Assembly (NCBI GenBank): GCA_025201345.1
Contig: JAIXMG010000024.1
Coordinates: forward strand, 186,001-250,000
Origin: Thamnidium elegans
Lineage: Eukaryota > Mucoromycota > Mucoromycetes > Mucorales > Mucoraceae
DNA length: 64,000 bases
Direction of reading: 5' to 3'
In this document: piece after piece, positions 25,245 through 37,356 of the stretch
How positions within the stretch are numbered: the stretch's first letter is position 1
How the letters are laid out: each line of letters begins with the position of its first letter
Notes under the pieces: model-generated
Databases searched by the model: none
Told to the model about the DNA's origin: nothing
What the model saw: only the letters and a program-made list of their open reading frames with translations
Position numbers and translations under genes: made by a program

Positions 25245-27099
25245 CTATTTTTTTTTTTTTTTTAAATTTAATCTTCTTGAAGCCAGATTTCTGGACATTG
25301 CACGATTCATCAATTCTTTATACATAATGGGATGATTTATCATAAATTCCTGTCTTCTATTTTTAGATTCTTCTCTATAAGTCTCTCTTTCAGACTATAT
25401 AATAATAACATATTTAGTACTTATTATTATTTATAATTAAAGAGTATTACCTCTGGTAATCGTTTCCATAATTCAGTTAAATATTTATTTGTTGTCATTC
25501 CTTCCTTAAATTCATTTTCGTACTTATCTTTATTTGTCTCTTTGAATAATATAAATCCATTTGGTGGAAGTTTTTTTAGTCCCATATTTTTTTTTTCTTC
25601 TGATGGTAATCCGTCCGAATTTTTGTATTGTTCTGCTAATTTACGTGAATTTTCTATAAGTTTTTCTTTTTTTTCCTATACATAAAATAAATTAGTATAA
25701 AAAATGTTGTCAATTTCTTATAAAAAGTATTATTTACTGGATCGAGTTCTCTGTAAGCTTTTCCTACGAGCAAATTGATTTCAATATTATCCAGCCCTGG
25801 ATTAGCTTGCTTAATTTTGGGACGAAATTCCTTATTAAATAAAATATATGGATTGAATTTATTTCCTGGTTTTGGTGCAAAACGATATTTTCCTCTTTTC
25901 TTCTTTACAGGATTTCCATTTTCATCTAATTTAATTACAGGTACTGCTGCCAATTTCTGGCGCTTCTTATCTAAATCCCCCTTATGATATTCTTCTTCTT
26001 CTTCTTCTTCTTCTTCTTCTGATATTATTTTTCTTACTTTTTTCTTGAGTACTTTCTTCTTTCTTTTCACTAGTTCTTCTTCTTCTCCTAGTAAATCATC
26101 AGCATCTGAAAATAATGAATCCTCCATTACTGGTTGCTTATATGTTTCAATATTTTTCGTAAGTAAATCTGCATCAAACTTGGGCATAGGACCTTTTTTC
26201 TTTTCTCCACTATTATTTATTATCTTTTTATATTTATTTCGTGCTGAGGCTTCACTTTCTGAGTCTTCTTCTGAATCAAACAAGGCCCCGTATCGTCTTT
26301 TATTCATCTCTGCTTCTGATAAAACTTCCTCATGGTCCTCATATTCTGTTTCTGATAAAGCTTCATCGTTGTCCTCATATTCTGAATCAGATAAGGGTTT
26401 AAAAGCTCTATTTTTCTTTTGCTTATTTATACTGGGTAAATAATCATCATCATCATCATCATCATTAGCTTCTTCTGAATCAGATAACGGATTAAACGCT
26501 CTCTTTTTCCTCTTATTTTTATTGGTTAAAGACTCTTCTTTATCATCACCATCATTTTCTTCTTCTTCTGAATCAGACAAGGGTTCAAACGCTCTCTTTT
26601 TCTGCTTATTTTTTTCTTTATCAGATAAACGTCCAAGTGATATTTTTTCTTTTATTCCAGTAAAGCTTGTGGTTTCTTGTGCTGCTTCATTATCTGAATC
26701 TTCAGAATCTGAAAATTCGAGCAAGAAACGTTTATCTTTGGCTAGCTTCAGATCAACTGTAGACTTTTCAGTAAACGAATCGATTCCATTATCTTCGTTT
26801 ACATTGTCAGCTTCATTTTCAGATTCTGAAAACTCTAAATTAAAACTAACTTGTGTCAAATCATTCGACGATTGTTTACTACTACTTTGGTCAACTGGTT
26901 TGGGTGCAAATAAAGAATTACATGCTTTACATTTTCTATTTTAAATCAATCATTAACATTCTTTTTTTTTATATACTTATTTTTTTTAAAAAAAAAAAGA
27001 GAGTAACTCTTATTGTTGTAATACGTACGCTAACCCAAGAGGTTTTTTATTGTGGGTTGTACTGTCTTTACAAATTGGACACAGTACTAAATACACCAT
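25245..27099 (-). CDS. Double HMG-box protein with N-terminal zinc ribbon and acidic repeats
   Basis: Four exons (27099..27029, 26935..25738, 25675..25451, 25394..25245) encode 547 aa. The first exon was found by splice logic: MVYLVLCPIC joins across the intron to KCKACNSLFAPKP, giving a CxxC...CxxC zinc-ribbon-like unit in the first 40 residues. The middle is a Ser/Asp/Glu-rich region with at least four spaced copies of RAFxPLSDSEEE-like units (about residues 110-230), a pattern of CK2-type sites and basic patches. Near the end are two HMG-box-like segments: NPYILFNKEFRPKIKQANPG and PPNGFILFKETNKDKYENEF. HMG boxes bend DNA or bind chromatin. The combination is not one I recognise as a named family. 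Nuclear function is likely. Confidence 0.75.
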
Positions 27100-27235
27100 T
27101 TCCAATGAACCAAAGAAGAAGAAAAAAAAATATTTGTAATTTGATTACACTGTACAGTCGTTCCACTGCCAATTTTTTTTAAAAAAAAACAAAAAAATAC
27201 GGAGTGTAAAATATTATTTTTGCAGGGAAACATAT

Positions 27236-27760
27236 ATGATGAGAATAAATGGAGTTGAGGCCATGGACATAGTAGATGAAAAAGGAGATACTGACGCTAT
27301 AAAACATTTAGTGAATCCTCACACATATTTAGAAAGAAACCCAGACCTACCTGTTATTGAGAGCGATAAAGAAGAGGAAATAAGTGATGTTACTATGACA
27401 ACAGCTCATATACGTCCAAAAAAAAAATATGAGCTTTATAGCGCAGCACCTAGAGAAATGTTCTTTCATTTTAATTTGCTACAGTTAATGTCGGTTAGAG
27501 CTGCAGCACTTAAAGCGGGTGTAAAAGAGACTACAGTTCGTTATTGGTTGAACAAGTACGTTGAAGACCCTGATAACTTCGTTATTGGAAAAACAGTCGA
27601 ACAGAGTCAATAGACCTAAAGATCAATTAAATGATGAGCATAAAGATCATCTTGAGGATAATACCCAAGCTACCATCCAAGACGCTGTCGAAGAATTAGT
27701 GAATAAGTTTTCAGGGCTCGAAATAAAAAAAATTTAGAGTGCATGAATTCAACCGTACAA
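27236..27760 (+). pseudogene. Tc1/mariner-type transposase, N-terminal relic
   Basis: An open frame of 125 codons begins at 27236 and contains a helix-turn-helix: RAAALKAGVKETTVRYWLNKYVEDPDNF, typical of the DNA-binding N-terminus of zygomycete Tc1/mariner-like transposases. After a stop at 27611-27613 the family resemblance continues in another frame (RPKDQLNDEHKDHL, then TIQDAVEELVNKFSGLEIKK) to about 27740, where a further shift to RVHEF occurs. No DDE catalytic domain follows. Frameshifts and the missing catalytic part mark it as a dead fragment. A short host gene using only the HTH is a less likely alternative. Confidence 0.65.
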
Positions 27761-28564
27761 CAACAACAACAACAACAGATTATAGTACCCTCCCTTCGAA
27801 CACCTAATACACTCCATCTTCAAAAAAAAAAAAAAAAAAAAAAAAAATTGGGATTAAAAAACCATGTGGCTGGTAAGTAATACTCGGTAGATCTAAAGTA
27901 AAAAAGAAACTTTTTACTTTTTATGGTCAAGACTTGTCGTTCTATGAAAAAAAAAAATTGCATGCTTTTTTCCCGATACTTCCCTCAAAAGGGTGTAACA
28001 AAAACCTTGATTTGCATGTGGAAGTACCTAAAGCCGAGGAGAAAATTTTTTGGGAATAAGTTTTATTTAAACAATTGAAGTGATTCGGAAACTGCCGGGT
28101 TGAGAAGCGGGGTAATGTAAAATATATAAAGTAATAGCCCCAACACCTCCCCCTTTTCCCCTGTGCCTTTTTTTTTTTTTTTAAAATGGTTTATTTAAAC
28201 TTGTTTTACATAAAAAATACATGTAATAAAAGCCTTCTCCGACATGACGCACAAAAAAAAAAAAAGTTTAAAAAAGAGTGGGAAAGTAATTAAAGATGCC
28301 ATTGGATACAATGATTTTTTTTTCAAACATAATTCAAAACATCTCCCACGTATTAAAACCCGTCAATTATTTGATTAAAATTAAAAGTTAAATAGCCAAT
28401 CAGAACCATTTACTCGAAATGATTCATGAACCGTGAGCCACTCTTATTCAACTTTCCCACACTCTTATACATTTTTTAACAAGGCACAATTTACTACATC
28501 AAGTAATATAATAATAATAAAAATATACACAAACTGTTTATTAAAAAAAAGAAAAAGAAAAAAC
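27761..28564. other. Intergenic region
   Basis: This 804 bp stretch has A-runs (27821-27847), a C/T-rich patch at 28141-28182 and AT-rich sequence, and forms the 3' flank of the CSL gene. No gene is supported. Confidence 0.5.
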
Positions 28565-30637
28565 TTATGAAGAAGAAGCAGTTACAACAGACCAACGACC
28601 AGTGTCATAAAGTAAATTACAAGAAAGAGCTTTACCAGTATGATAAACGAGCCCATCTTGTCGTACCAGCAACAAGGCTAACTCTAAACACCTTGTACCA
28701 TCGCTTTGTGTTACCAAGAGATCATGGTTAGCCACTAATAAATCTTGAGTTGGAGGTAACTGAACAGACCAATGAGTTTCATGAGGTTTATGAGGTTGAG
28801 GAGGTTTAGATATACGGGTAACCAGAGCATGAGTACCTAACCAAAGATCTAGTAACCTAGGAACAGGAGCAGCTTGAATTAAATGTTGACCTATCACATT
28901 TAAAGTATGATCTGATTTATATTCTATATGACTCAAGATAGGAAATGGTGTAGTATGTCGAGTAGGTGATGGTGGAGGAGTTACATCTTTAAATTCGGCT
29001 ACTTCCGTCATTTGTTCTTCAAGATCGTTTTCATTATAATCGTATTCAAATTTAGCAATACCTACAATTGTCCAGCAAAGGTAATCATCAACTTCTTCAT
29101 AACTAAGTTCCAATGTCATTTGTTCAGGTTGAACTAATCTTGAAGGAGAATAATCAAGCCAAGTATTAATACTTGTATTATTTGAACTTGTTGATTCGGT
29201 ACCAGGAACAGAATTATCTGATAATGATCCTGCTGCACTTAAATAGATAGGTTGGGAATCAATGGTAGAAGCTAACTGTAAAGCGATCTTCTGCATTTGA
29301 CTAACCGGACCATAAGCACATTGAGCAATACGACCTTTATCTACTTTACGAATAATAAGTGAAGGTGATTGAACGCCTGTTTGTGAATCACGTAAAATAA
29401 TTTCGGTACCATAAGTAACATGTACAGGAACTTTAACACCATTATTCAAAGTTTGAGCAGTTCGAGACTGTTGTGATGATGATGCTGACGATGGTGGTGG
29501 TGGTGGTGGAGGAGGAGGATGAGCAAGTTGAATACGAGAAGTAAATCTTCCACTAACAGTTGTAGTCATTTGTTGACGATGTGATTTATGAGGTTGAGGA
29601 GCCTTTGGTTGATTAACAATAATAATATCAAATGGAGACCAAGTAGTATTTTTAGCGCACAACATATTATTACTTGAAGTCATATACTTTGTTCGAACAG
29701 TTTGAGAGTTAATACGATTAAATAAAGATACAGGTGAATTAGCTAAAATACAAGTTGAAATATTTCTTGTTTTTGCAGTCTTTTTTGAAGGCTTTGATAT
29801 GATTGAAATTGGTTTTGATATAAAAGTAGCTAAAGGTAAAGGATCAACAGAAGGAGGAGAAGGAGGAGGATTTGTGGTAGATAAGTTTGGTAATAAATCT
29901 ACTTTTAAATTAAACTGTTTTGCTTTTGCAGTACCAGTAACATGAAGATACTTGAAGCTACCAGATTGATTTTCATCCAACATACTACGTTGTTCTAATA
30001 TTTTAGTACCATTTTCACAAATGACAGACATTGATAATTGTAATTTTTCGCAACGTTGCTCAGCAGTGATAAATGAATTAGAAGGTGATTTAATTTGTAC
30101 AATGGGAGGTGGACAGAGAAAACGTTTTTCTGAACCATAAGATTTCTGTGCAACAGAAGCATGAAGGCAGGTGATGATTGTCTTGTGTCTTTCACTACTA
30201 TTATCTGTATTGATTTGGTTATTATTAGGAGGAGCAGCTGATACTATTAATTTCTGGTTTGAGTTACTAGGATTGTTGTTATTATTATTATTTGAAGATC
30301 GTTTTGATGATTTATTTGAATTACTTGAACTTGTAGAATCATCCCATCTACGTTTACTAGTATTATCGCTAGTTAAAAGAGAAGCGATACTTACTTCGTT
30401 GATAGAAGTAGATTGAGATTGATTATTGTATTCTGAATTAGAACCTAATAAAGATTCTATAGACATTGTTTGTTGTGTAGAAGAACTATCTTTATTTCTA
30501 TCACTTGAACTAGTTGTATTAGCATGATCAATAGCGCTTAAGAGTGAATTCATAGGTGTTGAAGTATCAATAAATTGAATCTTTCTACTACTACCAAATA
30601 CTTGTTCTGTTATAATACGAGATTTTCGTTGATCCAT
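28565..30637 (-). CDS. CSL (CBF1/RBP-J/Su(H)/LAG-1) family transcription factor
   Basis: An intronless gene of 690 aa, starting at the Met of MDQRKSRIITEQ; an upstream in-frame stretch is poly-Phe and lacks a plausible start. After a Ser/Asn-rich, probably disordered leader of about 150 residues comes the RHR-N domain, opening HKTIITCLHASVAQKSYGSE with RFLCPPPIV, among the most conserved parts of CSL proteins, which bind GTGGGAA-like sites. The beta-trefoil domain is marked by SSNNMLCAKNTTWSPFDI and GTEIILRDSQTGVQSPSLII with KVDKG and GPVSQMQKIALQL. A C-terminal RHR-C/IPT-like segment follows (about 590-690). Low-complexity inserts (Pro runs, Ser/Asn) separate the domains. In fungi, which lack Notch, CSL factors (S. 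pombe Cbf11/Cbf12) affect adhesion and cell cycle. Confidence 0.9.
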   Translation of the reverse strand: MDQRKSRIITEQVFGSSRKIQFIDTSTPMNSLLSAIDHANTTSSSDRNKDSSSTQQTMSIESLLGSNSEYNNQSQSTSINEVSIASLLTSDNTSKRRWDDSTSSSNSNKSSKRSSNNNNNNNPSNSNQKLIVSAAPPNNNQINTDNSSERHKTIITCLHASVAQKSYGSEKRFLCPPPIVQIKSPSNSFITAEQRCEKLQLSMSVICENGTKILEQRSMLDENQSGSFKYLHVTGTAKAKQFNLKVDLLPNLSTTNPPPSPPSVDPLPLATFISKPISIISKPSKKTAKTRNISTCILANSPVSLFNRINSQTVRTKYMTSSNNMLCAKNTTWSPFDIIIVNQPKAPQPHKSHRQQMTTTVSGRFTSRIQLAHPPPPPPPPPSSASSSQQSRTAQTLNNGVKVPVHVTYGTEIILRDSQTGVQSPSLIIRKVDKGRIAQCAYGPVSQMQKIALQLASTIDSQPIYLSAAGSLSDNSVPGTESTSSNNTSINTWLDYSPSRLVQPEQMTLELSYEEVDDYLCWTIVGIAKFEYDYNENDLEEQMTEVAEFKDVTPPPSPTRHTTPFPILSHIEYKSDHTLNVIGQHLIQAAPVPRLLDLWLGTHALVTRISKPPQPHKPHETHWSVQLPPTQDLLVANHDLLVTQSDGTRCLELALLLVRQDGLVYHTGKALSCNLLYDTGRWSVVTASSS

Positions 30638-31780
30638 TTCTTTTTTTTTTATATATATGTGTGTAAAGAAGAAGAAAAAGAAGAAGAAAAAGAAAAATAG
30701 AGTTGAGATGGAGTTAATATATTGCAAAATTTTACAAATATAGACAAGGTTTTTTTTGAAGATAAGATGGTTTTATTAAAAACTTATCACGTGCTTAAAA
30801 AGGCTCTTTTTTCTTTCTCACTATATATTCCCAGGGTAACTATTATTGTTTGTGCATATACTACTACTACTACTAGTAGTAGTAGTTGTAGCTGTAGTAG
30901 TAATAATAGTAGTAGTAATAAAAAAAAAAAAGAACTGAGCTCCAAATCAGGTAATGATAAGAGCTGGCTAATAAAAAGATAGATGAATGATGTATACAAC
31001 AATTTCTTTCTCATCCTATTTGACAGGAAACTACGTGTGTGACTTTGAGTACCTCTTTTTGAAGATTATGGCAATAAGTTGGATCACGCTCCATTCTTCA
31101 TAGCCCAATTAGTTTCTATATTAGGCTTCGTGAGAAAGACGTGAGAAAATAAAATATAAATTTGTAGTCTGTGCTTGCTTAATTATTTTTATTGGTCTAG
31201 AAAAGGAATACTATTCATTTTAATAGTTTGTATTGGTTCATTCAAAGATGACTACTTTTTTTTTTCTTTTTAACTATCTAGCCGCGGTACTTCATACATT
31301 TATATAAATGTAATATTCTGTTATATATATATACAAGTAACAATAATAATAATGGAAGGTCTAAAAAGAATATTTGTTTTGTTTTATATACATATTTACA
31401 TATATAAATAAAGAGATCTTTTATTTCCATTTCAGGCTTGATAATCTCGCATACGACTCATTCAAAATAACGCTATACCATTGGGTCATTAGGCTTGACT
31501 GTATGACCTGATGACGATATATGGCCCATCCTTTTTATTACTCACTCCCGCGCCCTTAAAATAACTTGCCACTATTTTCTAAAAGCTTGTTTAACGCGAA
31601 TGATTGCATAATTTTTATTGGTAATCATGCAAAAAAAAATTTGTAACATTAAAAAAAATGTTGTCCCCTTTAATTACGCTGTAAACCATGATAAACGTAT
31701 CAGTACTACCTGAGATATTGTATATTTAATACCTGTTTATCATTTGATCAAAATTGATTTTTTTTTTTTTTTTTTTTTTG
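30638..31780. other. Intergenic region
   Basis: This 1.14 kb region between two minus-strand genes includes a GAA/AAG tract at 30667-30692 near the CSL start and an imperfect CTA/GTA trinucleotide block with inverted symmetry at about 30861-30920 (ACTACTACTAC next to AGTAGTAGTAG), which could fold as a hairpin. The rest shows no coding signal. Confidence 0.5.
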
Positions 31781-32812
31781 TTATACATCTTTAAATAATT
31801 CGTATACTTCCATATCACTAACATCATCACTACTATTCGACTTTAATTCTTCATCTTCTTCTAATTCTTTTCTTTTTCTTACTTTATGAGTTGTCGGTTT
31901 AGGCGGAATCTATTTTTTTTTTTTTTTTTTTTTAGTTTTTTTAGTTTTTTGTTCTCTATCAATTAAAAAAATATTTACCCTGAAAAAGTATTGAGTATCT
32001 TTCATCGTACACTTTCTAGCACTTTTACCAACATCAGAATATCTCTTCCGTCGTTCCAAGTTAGAATCTAATTCAGCTTTATAATAATACAAGTCTTCTT
32101 TAGCTGATCCATCCGCTGTCTTTCCTAGTCGTTTAATACATCCTATCACTGGTGATTCACTTAAAAGTGTTCGAATATCTATCATCGTTTGATCTGGTAA
32201 TTTATTGCAAATATCTTTACATGTCATTGTAGACTTTCTCGTAGACACTATATATATTATTATTGTCAATAATAATAACAATAATAATAATAATTGTAAC
32301 AATTTACCTAGTACTTGAATAACTTCATCTTGTAAACTTAATGCAATATGATTTTTTGATTTGACCAACTTGGGTATATTTCCTTCTTCTTTTTTTGGTG
32401 ATAGTGGTGTGGGTATAATAGTTTGAGGACCTTGAAATATTAATTTGGTACCTACAATTTCTATACATGTTCCTTCCATGATGGGTACATGTTCACCTTG
32501 CTCAAATACGATACGGTCAATCATGGCTCCGTTCGGTGAATGCACTGTTAATTCAAATCGGTTTAAAGGACTCTTGTATTCAATAGAAACATGGTGTCTA
32601 GATACACGTTTATTGGTCTTGCCAATCTTTACTGTCGCGTCATGACCTCTACCTATAATCATTTTACCACTACATGTACCATGAACGACTATAGCATCTG
32701 TTAAACTCTCATGACACTTTTTAGCTAATTGAGGGTTTATTTGAAATTGTGTATTCTGTGCTTGAAATAAGCTTGACTTTTCGCAAGGTGAACTTGTTCT
32801 TTCTTCTGACAT
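31781..32812 (-). CDS. FHA-domain protein, Tos4/Plm2-like
   Basis: Three exons (32812..32308, 32247..31979, 31909..31781) encode 300 aa. The FHA phosphothreonine-binding domain covers about residues 35-130: IIGRGHDATVKIGKTNKRVSRHHVSI shows the GR and SxxH signature, followed by NGAMID in place of the usual NG. The C-terminal half, TMTCKDICNKLPDQTMID through GCIKRLGKTADGSAKEDLYYYKAELD, and a basic/acidic tail resemble fungal Tos4/Plm2-type proteins, G1/S-induced FHA factors that bind promoters or histone deacetylases in yeasts. The tail contains a basic KVRKRKE and an acidic stretch. Orthology is inferred from domain layout; the second domain is not a well-defined family to me. Confidence 0.75.
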
Positions 32813-32965
32813 TTCTCTCTCACTCTTTCTTTCTCGCTTTCTCTTTCTAAGCTGTTATAGATATAAGGGGAAAAAAAAAAAAAAAAATGGAAAAGAAAAA
32901 AAAAAAAAAAAAGGTTATTGATATTTATTGGATTTGATTGGTTTAAATATATATGTATGTTTAAA

Positions 32966-33789
32966 TCATCTAAGGCCTTCATCATCGTCTTCCTCTTCAT
33001 AAGCAGGAGCCTTTTTGTTATTAGAGTAACCATGATTCAAGTCGTCAACAGGTTGAGAAGGACGATTATATAACTCAGCTCTTGCTTGTGCATGTGACAT
33101 GTTACGAATATCATGATTATTTCTTTGTTGTTGTTGCTGTGGTAACTGTCTATGGTGATGATTATTATCTTTTCGTGGACTAGCAGAAGATAATACTTCT
33201 CCCGGAACAGTCAACAATCTAGCCAATTTAGCTATTTCGTTATCCAAAAAAGTAACATGTTGCAACCGAACCGTCTTTTCTAATAATGTTTGATCACTAG
33301 TCTCATAAGCCTTTAACAAATCCTCTCCAATTTCTGCTTCCTCGCTACTTGCAAACCCAGAGTCATTGCTTTTATATATCATTAGTTTAACAACATTGTA
33401 TGAAAAGAAAAGAAAAAAAACTCTCTTTTTTTTTACCTGCACATATAACTGAATTGTTTACCTGCCTCCACATCATCTCCAATAGCAAATATTAAGATGA
33501 GAATACTAAGGTTTGCTTTATATAGATGTGATCGGCTAGTAAACTTTTGAAGAATAACCGATTGCCGTCTAAACATATCAATTGCTTTATCGTACTTTTT
33601 GTTTCGAACAAGTAATCCAATAGCTCTTTTAAAAATATCAACCGCAAATCTTCCTCTATCCTCTTGCTCATATAAAGAACATGCTTTGCTATACATTTCG
33701 TAAGATGCATTGACATCAACACTTTCAAGCGCTCTATTTTTATATGTAAATGCCGTAAGTAAGCCTCTTTTTTTCTGCAGTATATTCGC

Positions 33790-33827
<38 letters not shown>

Positions 33828-34384
33828 TACTTTCCTGCTTTATCCAATTGTTCGGCGGCACGATCAATACTACCTTGAGTCATAAAATAATCACTAGCTC
33901 TTTGGTATGCTTCAGCAGCACGTTGAGGTTGATTTAAATTATGTGCTAAAATAAAAGCCGCATTCTCAATTGCCTTTCCAGCTAAATGAATTCTATATAA
34001 AGTAGGTAAGGCACTACTTGCAAACATATATATATCATTACTTACGCATCTGCTTTAAATAAAGCTTCAGAAGCCTTTGCATAGGCCTGTACTGCTTGAT
34101 CGTACGATTTTGCAATTTTAAAAGCAGTAGCTAAAAAGAAAACATCAAGGTTTCAGTGTGTTTTATGCTAAAAAAAAAAAAAAGTTTATAATACTTTACC
34201 TGCACGTTCATAATAACTGGCAGCAACATCCCAATCTGGTTTTCTAAAAAGACCTTTAGATGCTCTAAAAAAGTGTCATGTTGAGTAAGCAAGATAAAAA
34301 AACATAAGGGTCTTTCAAAAATACACACGCTTTTTCGCCTTGTTGCATAAACTTTACACCATCTCGAATTTGTTCAGCATCCAT
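32966..34384 (-). CDS. Gamma-SNAP-like vesicular fusion adaptor
   Basis: Six exons (34384..34329, 34264..34200, 34130..34046, 34013..33831, 33733..33437, 33368..32966) encode 362 aa. TPR-like helical pairs run through most of the protein (for example KPDWDVAASYYERAATAFK, AGKAIENAAFILAHN, AAEAYQRASDYFMTQGSIDRAAEQLDKAGK), in the arrangement of SNAP proteins that link NSF to SNARE complexes. Collinearity with the animal gamma form, including LDKAGKALESVDVNASYEMYSKAC, supports gamma- rather than alpha-SNAP. The C-terminal 90 residues are Gln/Asn-rich and end in an acidic cluster. Exons 3 and 4 are separated by only 32 nt (or 29 nt with the alternative CAAG acceptor), an exceptionally short intron; both choices keep the frame. 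Confidence 0.85.
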
Positions 34385-34589
34385 TATACTCTTTTTTTTT
34401 TGTATGGTTTCAAAAAGAGAGAGAGAGAAAAAAATCTGCTTCACTGATTGGCGACGCGGGGGGCGTTTTTCTAATCATTCGGCCCACTCACGTGCTTTAA
34501 AAATATCATAAAATAGCTTAAAAAAGGGTAATCACTATAAAAAAAGTGAATAAATTCACAAATAAAAACGCCGGACCTTTAAAAGTTTA

Positions 34590-37356
34590 TTACAAGTTAA
34601 AGCATCGTAATACAAGGTAAAGTAAACTACCTAAAAAGCGAAACGCTGCCATGGCAGCTACTGTCCATAGAATGAATCCAGTATAGGCTACACCCACAGA
34701 ATTTTGAATTTCCTCTAGTGTCTTTGTTTTATCTGTATACGGTAAAAACAACTGAAAGTTACCACTTGTTACAAACGCCACAAGGATAACGTTACAGGCA
34801 ATCCAACTCAATACTAATCGGGTTCGAAACCCTCGATAATAATCATCCTGTTTCGTTTTTGGTGCTCTACTCTATATATTTTTATATATATATATAAAGA
34901 AAAAAAAAAGTTATATATAAATATTTTTACTTTGGCAAAGAAAACCTTAAATATACCTCTCTTATTGCTTCTGGTTTCATTAGTAAACTATCAAGTGCTT
35001 CATCATAATGTTTATCAATAGACTCTATCCCGTCTTTTAACTCCACTTCAACTATTTGCTCTCCCTTTTCTCCTGCAACTACTTTACTTGCCACGCCTAA
35101 ATCCATTGGTGTTGTATTATCTCCTTTTGTACCCCAACTAAATAAAAATAATTAGTTTATTTTACTAAATATATATAATATATATCTTCTATACCTAACA
35201 TCGTGGATATTACAAAATGCATATACATTTAGAATGTTAACGTAAGTTGGCAACATGAACATATACTGAGAAAAACTTGTAATCATATGCCATGGATCCA
35301 TATACAAGATGCTCGCGATAATATATAATCCGTACGTTGCCAATAATGAAATAACTACACTTCGAAACTCGGATTGTCCATACAGTAAGCTCAAATTACC
35401 TAATGCGTTATTTTTCTCCCAACCTGGTGCTGACATACCCTTTTCAAAACTCTTGTAAGCTAACCATGCTCCTGCAAACGAAGTATAAATCATAATAAAA
35501 CCATACGCAATAACAGAAATAATAAACATCCATTTTGAGCTAAAAAAAAAAGATATTCTAGTAAGTATAACTCCTTTTTTTTTTCTGTGTATATTATTGC
35601 TTACCCTTGAGGTCGATTACCCATGGAACAAATAAAGGAGGTAATAAGAAAAAATATATACAAGTACCGTAACGTCAAAAAGATACAGTCACCCCACCCA
35701 TTACCAAACGGATCCATATCCGCGGAGGCCAAAGACTTTGTAACAAAATAAAAGGTCAAATAAAAATTGGCCATGCCTAACCAACTAAAAATCAAGTTTA
35801 AAAAATTAAAGAAGAATTCAATCGACAGCATCGCCTTTCTACCGACTGAATGATTGGTACTCCAAATTCTAGGAAAATGGCATTGAGAATAAACTGCGGC
35901 AAAGAAACTACCATTAAGCCATCTACGACGTTGCGATATAAATTCAGGTAATTGATCTGGACAATCCGTTTCTCCAAACGCAGTCTTGACATACTTTAAA
36001 ACCCATCGTTGATGTTTCTTTGCCAACAGTTCAAAGCAAAGGATACGATCCTCTGCTAGATACATATTGGCTGTAAAGATATCTGCGTCTTCAGTATCAT
36101 CGTGTTTCTCACCCAGGAAATATTTTTGTAAAGGTCCTGTACCATTGAAATCATTTTGTAATGCTGCATATCGATACGCAGAAAAAGCACCTGGCAAAAC
36201 AGAAATGTAACCAAATACAGATTCCAATGGTTTATCCAAGATATTTGACATCTTGTATTCGAAATTTTGAGCTGCTACAAGCGGGTTCAACAAATCAACA
36301 CAGGCTGTACCCTTCATTACACAGATCTCTCCACACGCGCCTCCTACATTTTCATTTGTATCAAATGATTTCCACAAATGATAGATGGACGAGTTACCAG
36401 GCCTGGTACCTACATCCAGTAAAACACAAATATTGGGTTTTAAAATAGACCCAAACGCATTAAAGAACCATCGGTGCGAATTGATCTTTTTGGCATTTTG
36501 TTCTTTTAAGCAAAATAAAATTTGAACAGGTACAATACCCTTTTCTGCACCTCTTACTTTCATATCGGAATCAACCGATACTTGTGTTGTATACTACAAT
36601 AGTTTAATAACGCATCACAAACCCCCCATGTAAATACTTACTTCGTACACATGAGCTTGAACAGGTTTATCGTTCACCATATTCTTTGCCACTCCCTTTT
36701 GATAAACCCCCATAGCAGTCAATACATCCAACACACGAGGATCACATTTTTTTCGCCCATCTGATACCACGCAAACTACAACTTTCTTCCACCCATCCGT
36801 GTTCCATACTTTAGACCTTGTCCTTGAACATAAATGTGCAATGTTTTTCATGACACCATGCATAGTTCTACAAAATAGAACTTCATCTTCCTATATAATA
36901 CTTATTAATATATATATATATATATATAATTTAACCTTTTTTTTTTCTTTTTCTAAAAAAAATTACATTGTACATTGTCATCACTATAAAAAGTTCCGTT
37001 TCACGACGCATAAGTTGAGGTCGTAGTGTATAATTACTTGCTTCAAAATCATTGGGATCGCAAGTAACAGCCGAATACCGCATCATAGCAAACTCCTTTT
37101 CTTTTCGTGCACTTGATTCTAACAGTCGACTAGGTACAGGGCAATCCAGTACTAAATTGCCCTGAAATAAAGCGACTGTCTTTGTACTGGATCGAGTTAC
37201 CGGTTTTCTATTCGAAGGCGTTTGAACCGGTCGTGCCACCATAGGGCTGACCGTAGACAATCCCGGTTGATATGGTTTACATATAAAACTTGGGAGTGGT
37301 GGTATATCAGTTGAATGTTCATATATATGATGTGATTGTCTTGGAGTTCTATCCAT
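34590..37356 (-). CDS. Chitin synthase (CHS1-family, division I type)
   Basis: Six exons (37356..36967, 36890..36642, 36593..35605, 35539..35195, 35137..34957, 34871..34590) encode 811 aa. The product polymerises UDP-GlcNAc into chitin at the plasma membrane. The Chs1N-like region ([20 protein letters not shown]) starts the GT2 catalytic domain, followed by [80 protein letters not shown] (EDR) and [11 protein letters not shown], the QRRRW signature. Several membrane spans follow ([20 protein letters not shown] onward, the region of exon 4 and the final exon). There is no myosin or long N-terminal domain, so it is class I-III rather than IV-V. Exon choice keeps the frame throughout. Confidence 0.93.
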
